A stretch of 64,000 bases of DNA, taken from the NCBI GenBank assembly GCA_965212505.1, contig OZ243123.1:558001-622000 (forward strand), in the 5' to 3' direction. This DNA comes from JAHEKO01 sp965212505 (GTDB taxonomy: Bacteria > Acidobacteriota > Thermoanaerobaculia > Multivoradales > JAHEKO01). The notes under the pieces were generated by a model, which did not search any database, was not told the origin of the DNA, and was given only the letters and a program-made list of their open reading frames with translations. Made by a program: the position numbers and the translations under genes. Shown piece after piece: positions 16,267 to 25,222 of this stretch; position 1 is the first letter of the stretch; each line of letters starts with the position of its first letter.

Positions 16267-17475
16267 ATGACGAACTCGATCCATTGCCGGCGCGCCTCGG
16301 CCGCCGCAGTCCTGTTGACTCTGTCCCTCACGACGTCGTCCCCGTCCACCGCCGCGACCACCCCGAGTGAGATTCTCCTGCGGGCCTCCGAGGCCTATCG
16401 CCACCTCGGAGCGTTCCGCGGTGAAATGAAGATTCGAGTGGAGATGCCCGGCCAGCCGCCGAACGAGCGAACGATGGGCTACGGCGCCGGACCGGAGGGC
16501 GTCTTTGTCGACGCTGGCTTCCAGCAGGTTGTTGCGTCAGGCGACCGGTTGCAGGTGGTTCAGAACAATGTCGAAACGCGGTACGTGTCGGCTCCGTACT
16601 CTGGAAACTTCGCGGCCGCCATCGCGGCCATCGGTGGCGATCAGCTCCTCTTTCCGGATCTACCTCCGATTCAGTTCGTGCAGTCGCGCGACGAAGCCGT
16701 CTGGGTCGATGCGTTCCGATTCAAGTTTCTCGGTCCGCTGACCTTGGTCGATCGAGTGGCTCGAGAGGCGGGTGCTCACGAGATCGAGATGACCGCGGAG
16801 AACGGTACGCTCCGCGCCAGCTTCGACGTCGAAAGTGGGCTGCTCGTTGCGATGACCCTCGAGGGGACGCCCCAGGGCGCACCCGAGACGCAGCGCGGCA
16901 CCGCAACGGTGCGTTTCGTCGACCAGACCGTCGACACCCTCGGCTCGTCGCTCGTTCTCGACGTGGAGGGAAAGGTAGCGGTCGGGGACCTACACGCTCT
17001 CAATGCGCAGACCGCCGACTTCGGTGCCGAAGTGCCGCCGCTTGTTCTGCAGACGCTCCGAGGTGCCGAAGTCGACCTCGGCAAGCTGCGAGGTCGGGTC
17101 GTGGTGCTCGATTTTTGGGCCAGCTGGTGTGCGCCCTGCTGGGGCACGCTCGAGAAGCTCGAGGGGATCGTCGCCTGGGCGGAGAGCTCGGGGCTTCCGG
17201 TCTCGGTCTGGGCGGTCAACACGGCAGAGGGAATCGACGACCCGGGTCAGCGGTTGGAGAAGCTCGCCGGCCTTTGGCGTGAGCGTGGATTTGCGATGGA
17301 CAGCCTGCTCGACGACGGCGGTGAGATCTTTCGATCGATCGGCACTCCGGGCCTCCCTTGCACTGCGGTGCTCTCGCCCGACGGGCGCGTCGCGGTCGTC
17401 CATCAAGGTGTCCTCGAAGACATGGCGGCCACGATCCGAGCCGACGTAGAGAAGCTGCTCGAGGAGGGCCGCTAG
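16267..17475 (+). CDS. exported DUF2092-like/thioredoxin-fold protein
   Basis: 402 residues with a signal peptide. Residues about 30-245 form a lipoprotein-carrier-like beta domain (DUF2092 style). Residues about 250-400 form a TlpA/ResA-type thioredoxin domain with the active site WCAPC (287-291) and the cis-Pro loop TPGLPCTAVL. This suggests periplasmic thiol redox work on a secreted or cofactor-bearing partner. The pairing of DUF2092 with TlpA recurs in secreted proteins of environmental bacteria. Its stop is immediately adjacent to the stop of the convergent regulator at 17476. Confidence 0.75.
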   Translation: MTNSIHCRRASAAAVLLTLSLTTSSPSTAATTPSEILLRASEAYRHLGAFRGEMKIRVEMPGQPPNERTMGYGAGPEGVFVDAGFQQVVASGDRLQVVQNNVETRYVSAPYSGNFAAAIAAIGGDQLLFPDLPPIQFVQSRDEAVWVDAFRFKFLGPLTLVDRVAREAGAHEIEMTAENGTLRASFDVESGLLVAMTLEGTPQGAPETQRGTATVRFVDQTVDTLGSSLVLDVEGKVAVGDLHALNAQTADFGAEVPPLVLQTLRGAEVDLGKLRGRVVVLDFWASWCAPCWGTLEKLEGIVAWAESSGLPVSVWAVNTAEGIDDPGQRLEKLAGLWRERGFAMDSLLDDGGEIFRSIGTPGLPCTAVLSPDGRVAVVHQGVLEDMAATIRADVEKLLEEGR

Positions 17476-19041
17476 CTAGAGCGGTTCGAGGAGGCCGCGC
17501 GCCTCGACCTCGTTGCGCATCTCCTGGATCCTCTGCCGCATGCTCGTGATCGCCGAGTCGAACTCGGGCGTGCCGCGGAGGGTCTCGAAGGTTGGCTCGG
17601 CGAGGTCCCACCGCCAGTCGAGGTATCCGCGCTCCATCGCCTCGTGCTGCCACCGGAGGGCGGCGTCGGGTTGCTCGAGCGCAGCGCTGACGATCATCAG
17701 CAGCGAGGCTGGGAAGTGGATGTCGACGCCGGCGGTGAGCTCACGCTCGAGGGCGATGCCGATCTGCTGGAGGGACTCTGTGTCGTCGCGAATCTGGGCG
17801 AGGCGAATACGCATCGCAGACGCCTTGGGCTCGACCGCCCACTCGAGGGCGCGTTCGAAGAACTCCGCAGCCTCGGCGTTCCGGCCGTCGCGGAAGGCGA
17901 TGTCGCCGAGCAGCTGATCGCAGCAGCCCTTATTGGCCGCGGAGAGACGTTCGGTGCGCCGCCGGCTCGCCTCGAGGTTGCCGGTGACCATGTCGAAGAT
18001 CGCGAGATGGATGTTGGCGCAGAGCCCGAGGGGGCTGATCTCGAGGGCCTCGCCGAACGCTCTTTCGGCCTCGGCGGCGTAGCCGAGCCCCTGAAGCACC
18101 TGGCCGAGTGTGCAGGCCGTCGAGCTCCCGATGGCATCGTCTGCAAGGCCGGTCAGGATGGCGAGAGCCTCGGGCCACTCGCCCCGATAGCCGAGTAGCT
18201 GCCCGAGTCGAAACACGCTGAGCTCGTCATTCGAATCCAGAGTAACGGCCCGGCGGTAGGACGCCTCGGCGTCCCCGAATCTGAGGTTGGCCGAGAGCGC
18301 GAAGCCGAGAGCGCGATGCGCCACGGGCGACTCGGGAGACAGAGCGACCGCTCGACTCGCCTCGGCCAGGGCTGCCTCGCTCCAGTCGGCATCGGCGCCG
18401 TACCAGGTCGCTCGAACCGAGTAGGCCTCGGCCAGCCCCGCGCGCGCCAGAGCGAAGTCGGGATCGAGTTCCAGGGCGCGAGTGAGGTGGACGACGGCGT
18501 TCTCGTTGTCGGTTTGGCCGCCTCGCTGGAGGGCTGCCGTCGCCTTCTCATAGGCGTCGAGCGCCTCGCCGTCCGTGGTGCCGAAGCTCGAATCTCGGGT
18601 TTGCGTGTCGTCGTGCGACGCCGGACGGCGAACTACCAGCACCAGCCCTAGTACGAGGACGAGGAGAGCGGCCACGAGGGCGCGGGAGCGCGGCGATCGG
18701 GGAACCTCGACGCCCGCGACCAGGCGATAGCCCCGCTTCGGGATGGTCTCGATATAGGTCGGCGCACTGGCTGTGTCGCCGAGTGCCTTGCGGAGCTCGG
18801 CGATCGCTCGAGGCACGGCGGCAGCGTCGAGCGTGCGTCCTTGCCAGACGCTCTCGAGCAACTCGTCCTTGGAGATGACGGTTCCCGGCCGGTGAGCAAG
18901 ATGGCTCAAGAGGTCGCAGAGGCGGGGCTCGAGGTGGACCGTGGCGCCCGGCCGTTCGAGGCGGGAGCTCTGCAGGTCGAGCCTCCAGTCACCGATCCGG
19001 ACTCCGGAGTCCTTCGAGAAGCGCGTCTCGCCGGTCGGCAC
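17476..19041 (-). CDS. CadC-like winged-helix transmembrane regulator with TPR domain
   Basis: 521 residues from a GTG. The N-terminal OmpR/PhoB-type winged helix (about 15-108) shows LEPRLCDLLSHLAHRPGTVIS and the IETIPKRGYRLVAGV wing. A single membrane helix (about 118-137) and a long TPR region (about 150-480, units such as ALELDPDFALARAGLAEAY) follow. Such one-component regulators read an extracytoplasmic or membrane signal through the TPR part; the target is unknown. TATACT ends 6 nt before the GTG with no Shine-Dalgarno, suggesting a leaderless transcript. Confidence 0.82.
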   Translation of the reverse strand: MPTGETRFSKDSGVRIGDWRLDLQSSRLERPGATVHLEPRLCDLLSHLAHRPGTVISKDELLESVWQGRTLDAAAVPRAIAELRKALGDTASAPTYIETIPKRGYRLVAGVEVPRSPRSRALVAALLVLVLGLVLVVRRPASHDDTQTRDSSFGTTDGEALDAYEKATAALQRGGQTDNENAVVHLTRALELDPDFALARAGLAEAYSVRATWYGADADWSEAALAEASRAVALSPESPVAHRALGFALSANLRFGDAEASYRRAVTLDSNDELSVFRLGQLLGYRGEWPEALAILTGLADDAIGSSTACTLGQVLQGLGYAAEAERAFGEALEISPLGLCANIHLAIFDMVTGNLEASRRRTERLSAANKGCCDQLLGDIAFRDGRNAEAAEFFERALEWAVEPKASAMRIRLAQIRDDTESLQQIGIALERELTAGVDIHFPASLLMIVSAALEQPDAALRWQHEAMERGYLDWRWDLAEPTFETLRGTPEFDSAITSMRQRIQEMRNEVEARGLLEPL

Positions 19042-19047
19042 GGCGGC

Positions 19048-19053
19048 AGTATA
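19048..19053 (-). promoter_or_regulatory. -10-like TATACT, leaderless start of the CadC-like gene
   Basis: TATACT on the minus strand ends 6 nt upstream of the GTG at 19041. Transcription would begin at or next to the start codon. No good -35 is seen at the usual distance. Confidence 0.45.
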
Positions 19054-19165
19054 GGACAGCGCCCAGGTGGTCTCTGGGCTGAGGCGTTTGTCAGGGAACG
19101 GTGAGGCTCCCGAGTGTGGGCGGCACCCGGCGGGTCAAGCGGGTAGGCTCACGAAGAACTTGGTG

Positions 19166-20080
19166 ATGCGCTTACTCTTCTCCTTGCTGGCCCTGTCGCT
19201 GTCGCTCCTCGCGAGCGGCGCGCACTCTCCGTTGCGGGCGGAGTCCTCAGGTGCCTCGGCGGTGCGCTACTTCATCGACTCGAGCCACTCGTCCGTCGAG
19301 TTTTCGGTTGTTTTCATGGGAATTGCGCGCGTCACGGGGAGCTTCAACCAGTTCTACGGGACGGTCGACTACGACCCGGAGAACGTTAGCGCTTCGGCGG
19401 TCGACATCGTGATTCGGATCGCCAGCCTCGACACCCGCAACCAGTTCCGAGATCGAGACCTCCTCGGCGGCGACTACTTCGACGAATCCAACTATCCGGT
19501 GGCGACCTTCCGGAGCCGAGAGGCGGGCGTTCGAGACGGCCGGTCGATCCTCACCGGCGATCTGACGATTCGCGGTGTGACGCGTCGGGTCGACCTTCCG
19601 TTCGAGGTGATCGGAGCTCTGGAGACCGACGGAGGACGCCAGGTGGGGGCTGAGGCTGTGATCACAATCGATCGGAGGGACTACGGACTGACGCACGGCC
19701 AGTTCTCACGCGACCAGGCCTTCATCGGCAACGAGGTGGAGTTGCGTCTGATGATGCGGCTACGCGAGCCGTCGCCAGCGAAGCGCGAGCTGGCTGCGAA
19801 GTATCCACAGGTGGACGTTACCCAGGAAGCCGCCGAGGCTCTCGTTGGCAGGTACGTCTGGGAAGAGCGCGGCTTCGAACTGGGAGTTCATCTCCTGGAC
19901 GGAGAGCTCGTGCTCGAACGGGTCGACACCCTCCGTCGCCTGATTCCCATCGGTGAGAACCGATTCCGGGTGCAGGACTTCGAGGCTCTGGTGGAGTTTG
20001 GCGTTCCCGGAGGGGCTCGCCGACTCCGGCTGGAGCGATCGGGGCGCGAACCCGAAGTCTACGAACGCTCTGTGGACTAG
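19166..20080 (+). CDS. YceI-family secreted lipid-binding protein with C-terminal extension
   Basis: 304 residues from ATG 19166, chosen because it begins the signal peptide (MRLLFSLLALSLSLLASG). The YceI lipocalin-like barrel spans about 30-205, with family features SSHSSVEFSV, the SASAVDIVI strand, FPV/YPVATF-type and LTGDLTIRGVTRRV segments. YceI proteins bind polyisoprenoids in the periplasm, which is notable in a genome region rich in isoprenoid genes, though the link is only thematic. The last 100 residues (VTQEAAEALVGRYVW onward) are an added domain I do not recognise. Confidence 0.85.
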   Translation: MRLLFSLLALSLSLLASGAHSPLRAESSGASAVRYFIDSSHSSVEFSVVFMGIARVTGSFNQFYGTVDYDPENVSASAVDIVIRIASLDTRNQFRDRDLLGGDYFDESNYPVATFRSREAGVRDGRSILTGDLTIRGVTRRVDLPFEVIGALETDGGRQVGAEAVITIDRRDYGLTHGQFSRDQAFIGNEVELRLMMRLREPSPAKRELAAKYPQVDVTQEAAEALVGRYVWEERGFELGVHLLDGELVLERVDTLRRLIPIGENRFRVQDFEALVEFGVPGGARRLRLERSGREPEVYERSVD

Positions 20081-20086
20081 CGCCCG

Positions 20087-20303
20087 TCAGGCGCTCGGTT
20101 GCGGCTCGGCGTGGTCCTCCATGCCCAGCTTGTCGAGCGTGTAGTAGACGGGACAGAAGCCGGTGAAGCCGCTTTGGATCATGAGAACTCCAACGGCGCC
20201 GGGAAGCGCCAGCCAGAGCGGGTGGACCCAATTGGGCCAGGGCGACTCCGAGGGTGATGACGACTCCGACGATCCCGTCGTGAACACGACGCCTCTTGTG
20301 CAT
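20087..20303 (-). pseudogene. DUF2892 (YgaP-like) membrane protein split by one base
   Basis: The ATG at 20303 has a strong ribosome site (AGAAGGAG) and opens with MHKRRRVHDGIVGVVITLGV, the first part of a DUF2892 protein. Near 20230 the frame must shift by one base to continue as WPNWVHPLWLALPGAVGVLM and then GFTGFCPVYYTLDKLG, the conserved second half. Total span is 217 bp (72 codons plus one base); intact family members are about 65-70 residues. Either a real frameshift mutation or a single-base assembly error near GTCGCCCTGGCCC. Confidence 0.75.
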
Positions 20304-20421
20304 GGCTGACTCCTTCTGGGTGCGCTCATCCTATCCAGGCGGGCCGGTACCCAGCTCTCGAGGCCTCCTTCGTGACCCATCTGGGGTAACCCCTTGCCTC
20401 CGAGCGGAGTACTTGCTGAGG

Positions 20422-21909
20422 ATGACGAAGAGATCTCGAAGGCCTCACACGTTCCGCATCGCACTGCTCATGAGTCTCCTCGGTCGGGTCGCACTGCCGG
20501 TCGGCGCGGCCCAGTACGAGGTCACGATCGAGGCGTCGAACCTCCGGCAGGCGAAGGTTGTTGCCCATCTCGTGCCGACCGCCGCTCGGGAGCTCCTTCT
20601 GAACCGCAACGCCGATGACAGCGGCATCGAGGGCGGTTGGGCTCGGTTCCTCGAAGATCTGTCGGTCTCGAATTCGGAGGGGACGGCGCTCGAGGTAGAG
20701 CCCCTGGGCGAGGGGCGGTTCGCACTGCCCGGTGCGACCGGCGCAGTGCGAGCCCAATACACGATGCGGCTCGAACACGATCGGGTCGAGAATCTCCCCG
20801 GTGCCGACGAGCTCGCGTGGGCGAGGTCAGACGCTGTTCTCTGGTCGGGGCGGGCGCTTTTCCTCGAGGGAGCACCGTCCGAAGAGATCGAGATCTCGTT
20901 TGTACTCCCGGAGGCGTGGCGGGCCACGACGCCGTGGCGTCCGCTCGAACTCGGCCGACGGTTCCGCGCTGAGGGCCTCGACGAGTTGCTCGATTCGGCA
21001 TTTGTTGTCGGTACGCACTTCGAGGCGCGGCTCGGCGACGGTGTCGACGCTCCGGTACGCATTGCGCTCGCGGGCCCCAACGCACGCTCGCAGCGCGAAC
21101 TCATCGTCGCTACGGTCGAGCGCTATCTGGCGACGTTCAGGGAGCTCCTTGGCGGTCCGGCGGAGGGGCGCCTGCTGTTGGTCGCTGCCGATGGCGGTTT
21201 CTGGGGAGGTGGTGTCATGGGCACGACGATCAGTATGCTCGTAGGTGGAGCACTCGACGCATCGACCCTGCCGATGCTGCGGTTCGTCACGGTGCACGAG
21301 GCCTTCCATCTGTGGAACTCGAACTTTGCCTACGCGGGGCGGGCGGGGATCGAGAGTCTCTATTGGCTCAGCGAGGGGACCGCGAGCTATTACACGATGC
21401 GCAGCCAGCTCGGGTGGGGAGAGCTGTCGATGGATGTCGTCCTCGAGCAGCTCGCTGACGAGGTGAGGAAGTATCTCGCCGCCTCGGGCGACCTGAGCAT
21501 GGTGGCGGCCGGGCCCGAAAAACTCTCCCACTACAACCTCATCTACAGCGGAGGCTTCGTGGCGAGCCTCGCTCTCGACGTAGCGATTCGGGTCCGTTCG
21601 AAGGGGCGCAGGTCGCTGGACGATGTGATGTCTTCGCTGCACTCGGGCGCGAGTCGCGAAGTGCCGCTCGACGTCGAGAGCTTCGCCCAGGTCGTGCAGG
21701 CGGCGACCGGCGTCTCCGTGCAGGACCTGCTCGACTGCTGCATTCGAGGCGGCGAGCGGCTGTCGCTCGAGGAGACCTTCGAGCGGCTCGGCCTGACCCT
21801 CACGATCGGAAGCGGCTCCGTGCGTCTGGAGATCAACTCGGCCGCCGCCGCAGAGGATCGCGCTCGGTGGGAAGCCTGGCCGCTCTCGGCACGAAGTTCG
21901 AGCAGGTAG
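20422..21909 (+). CDS. M61-like exported metallopeptidase
   Basis: 495 residues from ATG 20422 (GAGG just upstream). A signal peptide ends near VGAA. The gluzincin active site is present: His292-Glu293-x2-His296 in VHEAFHLWN and the downstream Glu318 in WLSEGTASYYT, as in glycyl-aminopeptidase M61. An N-terminal beta domain precedes the thermolysin-like core. The C-terminal PDZ domain of typical M61 proteins is not evident. Probably a periplasmic aminopeptidase. Confidence 0.78.
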   Translation: MTKRSRRPHTFRIALLMSLLGRVALPVGAAQYEVTIEASNLRQAKVVAHLVPTAARELLLNRNADDSGIEGGWARFLEDLSVSNSEGTALEVEPLGEGRFALPGATGAVRAQYTMRLEHDRVENLPGADELAWARSDAVLWSGRALFLEGAPSEEIEISFVLPEAWRATTPWRPLELGRRFRAEGLDELLDSAFVVGTHFEARLGDGVDAPVRIALAGPNARSQRELIVATVERYLATFRELLGGPAEGRLLLVAADGGFWGGGVMGTTISMLVGGALDASTLPMLRFVTVHEAFHLWNSNFAYAGRAGIESLYWLSEGTASYYTMRSQLGWGELSMDVVLEQLADEVRKYLAASGDLSMVAAGPEKLSHYNLIYSGGFVASLALDVAIRVRSKGRRSLDDVMSSLHSGASREVPLDVESFAQVVQAATGVSVQDLLDCCIRGGERLSLEETFERLGLTLTIGSGSVRLEINSAAAAEDRARWEAWPLSARSSSR

Positions 21910-21952
21910 AATCGAGGAGCCCCTGGGCCGCCGCATCACGAAGGAGGTAGCG

Positions 21953-23353
21953 ATGGTAGAGATCTTGACGCTGTTTCTAGGTTTGGTGGTCGGTCCTCAT
22001 CCGGTGGAGCTGGCGGTCGACCCGTCGGTCGCCGCGGTCGATCTACGCCTCGACGGTTCCGTGGCCGCGCGTCTCGACTCGCCTCCCTGGCAGGCGCTGG
22101 TCGATTTCGGCGCGGAGCTGACGCCGCACGAGTTGGAAGCGGTCGCTCTCGACGCCGAGGGTGCGGTCGCGGACACCGCAAAGCGCGACGTCAATCGGCC
22201 GCGCCCCGAGGCCGAAGCGGTCGTCTTCCTGGAGCGAGACGCCGAGGGCCGCCCGGTCGCCGCGCGCGTGAGCTGGGAGACAGTGGTCGCGATGCGGCCG
22301 ATCGAGAGCACGGTGACCCTCGACGGTGAGCAATTGGAGGTTCCGAATCTCGACCGCTTCGCGCTTCCGAAGACAGGTGACGACGAGTTCCACTTCCTGT
22401 CGGTCGATCTTCAGTTCCCCGGTGGCATCGCCGCGCATACCCAGGTTGTCTACGGAGGCGAGTATCTCGGCGAGACCGGAACACAGCTCACCGCTGTTCC
22501 CGTGGTCTTCACCAAGGGCAGGGCCAAGAAGCCCGAACAGCTCGGCGGTTGGTTCATGCGCAACGGCGTCGCGCAGCGGGTTGTCGCGGTAGAGAAGGGG
22601 CCGGCGGAAGTGATCGTCGTTCGTGCCGAGAGCGTGAGAGACGCCTCCGCGAGACTGGTGGGGCAGGGCGCGTCACTCGGCAGCGGGGTCGTCGGCGCCT
22701 CCGGCGGTTCGAGCGCTGGAGTCGAGGGTTCGATGCCGACCGGCCTCGGTGCGACGGCTTCGAGCTCTGAGCGCAATCTCAAGGCTCTGGCCTTCGGCTC
22801 CGACGAGCGGCTGCGATTGCTGCTCGCGCGGTCGAGAGAGGAGCGCCACCAGCGCGCCACCCACCGCGCCTTTGCGATCTCGCCCGAGCTGAGCTCGGAA
22901 CAGGGCGGCCTTTTGTGGGCGCTCACGCGCGACTACCACGCTCCGGGCTTGACGACGACCGAACGCATCGCCGATGCCGTAGCCGTCGCGGGGATGCGTG
23001 CTGCGTGGGGTAATCGACGCCGTGCGGTAGTGCTCGCGCTCTCCGAGGATCAACCGGACCTGTCGAGGCTTTCGATCGCTTCAGTTCGTGGCTATCTGGA
23101 GACGCTCGACGTGCCGCTCTTCGTCTGGTACTTCCCGTCTTCGACCGAGGCGGACGCGAGCTCCAACATGGCGCTTCGAGGGTGGCCCGAAGCGGAGCGG
23201 ATCGAGTCGTTCCCAGCGCTCCGAAAGGCGGTGCGGGAGCTGCGCAAGGGGCTCGACGAGCAGCGCGTCGTCTGGCTCGCCGGTGATCATGCTCCCGAGT
23301 CGATTCAGCTCGCAAACGGAGCTCAGGCAGAGCGCATCGGGACCTACTTCTAG
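21953..23353 (+). CDS. exported protein of unknown function
   Basis: 466 residues with a strong ribosome site (GAAGGAGG) before the ATG. The first 20 residues are hydrophobic. The middle (about 60-220) looks beta-rich, followed by a Gly/Ser-rich linker (about 235-270). The C-terminal part (about 290-460) alternates strand and helix like a VWFA/Rossmann fold (RRAVVLALSEDQPDLSRLS, VPLFVWYFPSS, VVWLAGD), but the MIDAS DxSxS motif is missing. This resembles VWFA-related proteins of Acidobacteriota in outline only. I assign no function. It follows the M61-like gene by 43 bp on the same strand. Confidence 0.6.
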   Translation: MVEILTLFLGLVVGPHPVELAVDPSVAAVDLRLDGSVAARLDSPPWQALVDFGAELTPHELEAVALDAEGAVADTAKRDVNRPRPEAEAVVFLERDAEGRPVAARVSWETVVAMRPIESTVTLDGEQLEVPNLDRFALPKTGDDEFHFLSVDLQFPGGIAAHTQVVYGGEYLGETGTQLTAVPVVFTKGRAKKPEQLGGWFMRNGVAQRVVAVEKGPAEVIVVRAESVRDASARLVGQGASLGSGVVGASGGSSAGVEGSMPTGLGATASSSERNLKALAFGSDERLRLLLARSREERHQRATHRAFAISPELSSEQGGLLWALTRDYHAPGLTTTERIADAVAVAGMRAAWGNRRRAVVLALSEDQPDLSRLSIASVRGYLETLDVPLFVWYFPSSTEADASSNMALRGWPEAERIESFPALRKAVRELRKGLDEQRVVWLAGDHAPESIQLANGAQAERIGTYF

Positions 23354-23362
23354 GATTGCAGA

Positions 23363-24313
23363 CTAGCCGCGCCCGGCGACGTGTCGGGGGAACCCGTACG
23401 CGAGCCGGAGGGCTTCGAAGGGTGCCATGAGGCGTTCCTTCTGCAGGCCGCCGAGGTAGTCGCTCGCTCCGTAGAGCCCTTGATAGCGTTCGACCAGGTG
23501 CGGATACTCCTGCTCCAGCCAAGGCCAGAAGCGCTGGCGTGCGGCGGGTCGCAAGAAGAGCGGCGAGCCGATCACATCTTGCGCTTCGTACTCGACCGCG
23601 GCCTCGAAAATCGGCCGGAGCTGTGATTCACCCGAGTTGATGCCTGGCAGGAGCGGCATGCAGAAGAGTTGTGTTGCGATGCCTTCGGCCGCTAGAGCGC
23701 GGACCATCCGTAGCCGCGACTCTGGAGCCGGGGAACGTGGCTCGATGCGACGGGCGGTCGCCGGATCGAGTGTCGTCACGGACACATTGACCGTGACCGA
23801 ATTGCGCAGGTCGATCTTCGCCAAGAGGTCGAGGTCACGCAGGATCAGGGGAGAGCGGGTCGTGATCGAGAGGTCGAGACCGCTGGCGCTCTCGAAGGTC
23901 TCGAGGATCGATCGCGTAACCCTGTAGTGCTTCTCGGCCGGTTGATAGGGATCGGTCACGGTGCCGATCGCGATCGGTTCGTTGGTGAGATCGGTCGTCC
24001 GCAACGCGCGCCGCAGCGACTCCGCCGCGTTCTGCTTGACGTAGATCTTGCGCTCGAAATCCTGCCAACGCTTGAGATCGAAGAAGCCGTGCGTGTAGCG
24101 CGCGTAGCAGAAGGCGCAGCCGAACTCGCAGCCGCGGTAGGGGTTGATGGTGCGGGTGAAGGGCATCGGGCCGCCGCCGCTCTTGTTGAGGATCTCGCGA
24201 GTATCCATCTGGAAGTACTCGACGCCGGCGTTCTCGCGTGTGGCGAGAGCGTCGGGATCGGGGCGGCCGATCGAGGGGGTGTCGGGGAAGAGGGAGAGGG
24301 CTGCTGTCTGCAT
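23363..24313 (-). CDS. PA0069/SplB-like radical SAM protein
   Basis: 316 residues. The [4Fe-4S] site is Cys62-x3-Cys66-x2-Cys69 in YRGCEFGCAFCYAR, with TINPYRGCE and TDPYQPAEK motifs typical of the PA0069 family, relatives of spore photoproduct lyase. No substrate is established for these proteins; a DNA-repair role is often suggested. It is divergent from mutM across 87 bp holding a palindromic operator-like site and a clear -35. The shared control region supports the repair idea but does not prove it. Confidence 0.85.
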   Translation of the reverse strand: MQTAALSLFPDTPSIGRPDPDALATRENAGVEYFQMDTREILNKSGGGPMPFTRTINPYRGCEFGCAFCYARYTHGFFDLKRWQDFERKIYVKQNAAESLRRALRTTDLTNEPIAIGTVTDPYQPAEKHYRVTRSILETFESASGLDLSITTRSPLILRDLDLLAKIDLRNSVTVNVSVTTLDPATARRIEPRSPAPESRLRMVRALAAEGIATQLFCMPLLPGINSGESQLRPIFEAAVEYEAQDVIGSPLFLRPAARQRFWPWLEQEYPHLVERYQGLYGASDYLGGLQKERLMAPFEALRLAYGFPRHVAGRG

Positions 24314-24322
24314 TTACGCCTT

Positions 24323-24351
24323 ATTTTCACCTCAGGGTGAAAAATTGTCAA
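24323..24351 (-). promoter_or_regulatory. promoter with palindromic operator for the radical SAM gene
   Basis: On the minus strand TTGACA (24351-24346) is a perfect -35, with a GAAAAT -10 candidate at 24328-24323, spacer 17 bp. Between and overlapping them lies a palindrome, TTTTCACC TCAG GGTGAAAA (24324-24343, perfect 8-bp arms), placed to block RNA polymerase. The palindrome also sits about 58 bp upstream of the divergent mutM. The cognate repressor is not in the window as far as I can tell. Confidence 0.7.
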
Positions 24352-24388
24352 GAGGCAGGCGGCGCCTACCCGGATTTGGCCTCCCGGC

Positions 24389-24394
24389 TACAAT
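24389..24394 (+). promoter_or_regulatory. -10-like TACAAT, leaderless start of mutM
   Basis: TACAAT ends 6 nt before the GTG start of mutM at 24401. No Shine-Dalgarno fits between them. A -35 is not obvious. Confidence 0.45.
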
Positions 24395-24400
24395 CCTCGG

Positions 24401-25222
24401 GTGCCTGAACTGCCGGAAGTGGAGGTCCTACGCCGGAGCCTCGAGCCGGAGCTCGTCGGCGACCGCGTCGAGCGAGCTCGGGTTTGGAAGCGGGCGTTGC
24501 GCGAGCCGGTGACGCGCGACCTGTCTCGAAGACTCTCGGGACGGCGGGTAGAACGCCTGGGTCGAAGAGCGAAGTACCTTCTGATCGAGCTCGAAGGGGA
24601 GACCACTCTCGTGGTTCATCTGGGTATGAGCGGTCGCTTGACGCTGGGTGGAGAGGCCGCTCCCCGAGAGCTCCACGAGCACGTGGGTGTCTACCTGGCC
24701 TCTGGGCGGCGACTGCGGTTCCGGGACCCGCGACGCTTTGGACTCGTCTTGGCGATGCCCGCCTCGCGCCTCGCCGACGATCGCCACTTTCGCCATCTCG
24801 GCATCGAGCCTCTTGGCGGTGAGTTCGACGGCGCGTTCCTCGCGCGGGCCGCGGCCGGGCGTCGGGCGCCGGTGAAGAGCTTCCTCCTCGATGGGCGCAT
24901 CGTGGTGGGCGTCGGCAACATTTACGCGAGTGAGGCGCTTCATCTGGCGGGTATCCATCCGTCGCGCTCGGTTGGCCGCATCTCGAGGGAACGGTGGGAT
25001 CGGCTCGCCGAAGCGGTTCGAACGGTGCTCGGCTCGGCCATCGAACAGGGCGGTACGACGCTGAACGACTTTGCAAACGGCGCCGGGGAGCCCGGCTACT
25101 TCCAGGTGTCGCTTTCGGTCTACGACCGGGAGGGGGCGCCGTGCGAGCGCTGTGGGTCGGCGGTCCGGCGCATCGTGCAGAGCAACCGCAGCACCTATTA
25201 CTGTCCGGGGTGCCAGCGATGA
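24401..25222 (+). CDS. mutM: formamidopyrimidine-DNA glycosylase
   Basis: 273 residues from a GTG. MutM removes 8-oxoguanine and formamidopyrimidines and nicks the DNA by beta/delta elimination. The catalytic N-terminus is PELPEVE (Pro1 and Glu2 after Met removal). The conserved Lys is in GRRAKYLLIEL, and VVHLGMSGRL and RDPRRFG follow. The C-terminal zinc finger has two CxxC pairs (CERC ... CPGC). Its stop overlaps the start of the HAD gene (ATGA). Confidence 0.95.
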   Translation: MPELPEVEVLRRSLEPELVGDRVERARVWKRALREPVTRDLSRRLSGRRVERLGRRAKYLLIELEGETTLVVHLGMSGRLTLGGEAAPRELHEHVGVYLASGRRLRFRDPRRFGLVLAMPASRLADDRHFRHLGIEPLGGEFDGAFLARAAAGRRAPVKSFLLDGRIVVGVGNIYASEALHLAGIHPSRSVGRISRERWDRLAEAVRTVLGSAIEQGGTTLNDFANGAGEPGYFQVSLSVYDREGAPCERCGSAVRRIVQSNRSTYYCPGCQR

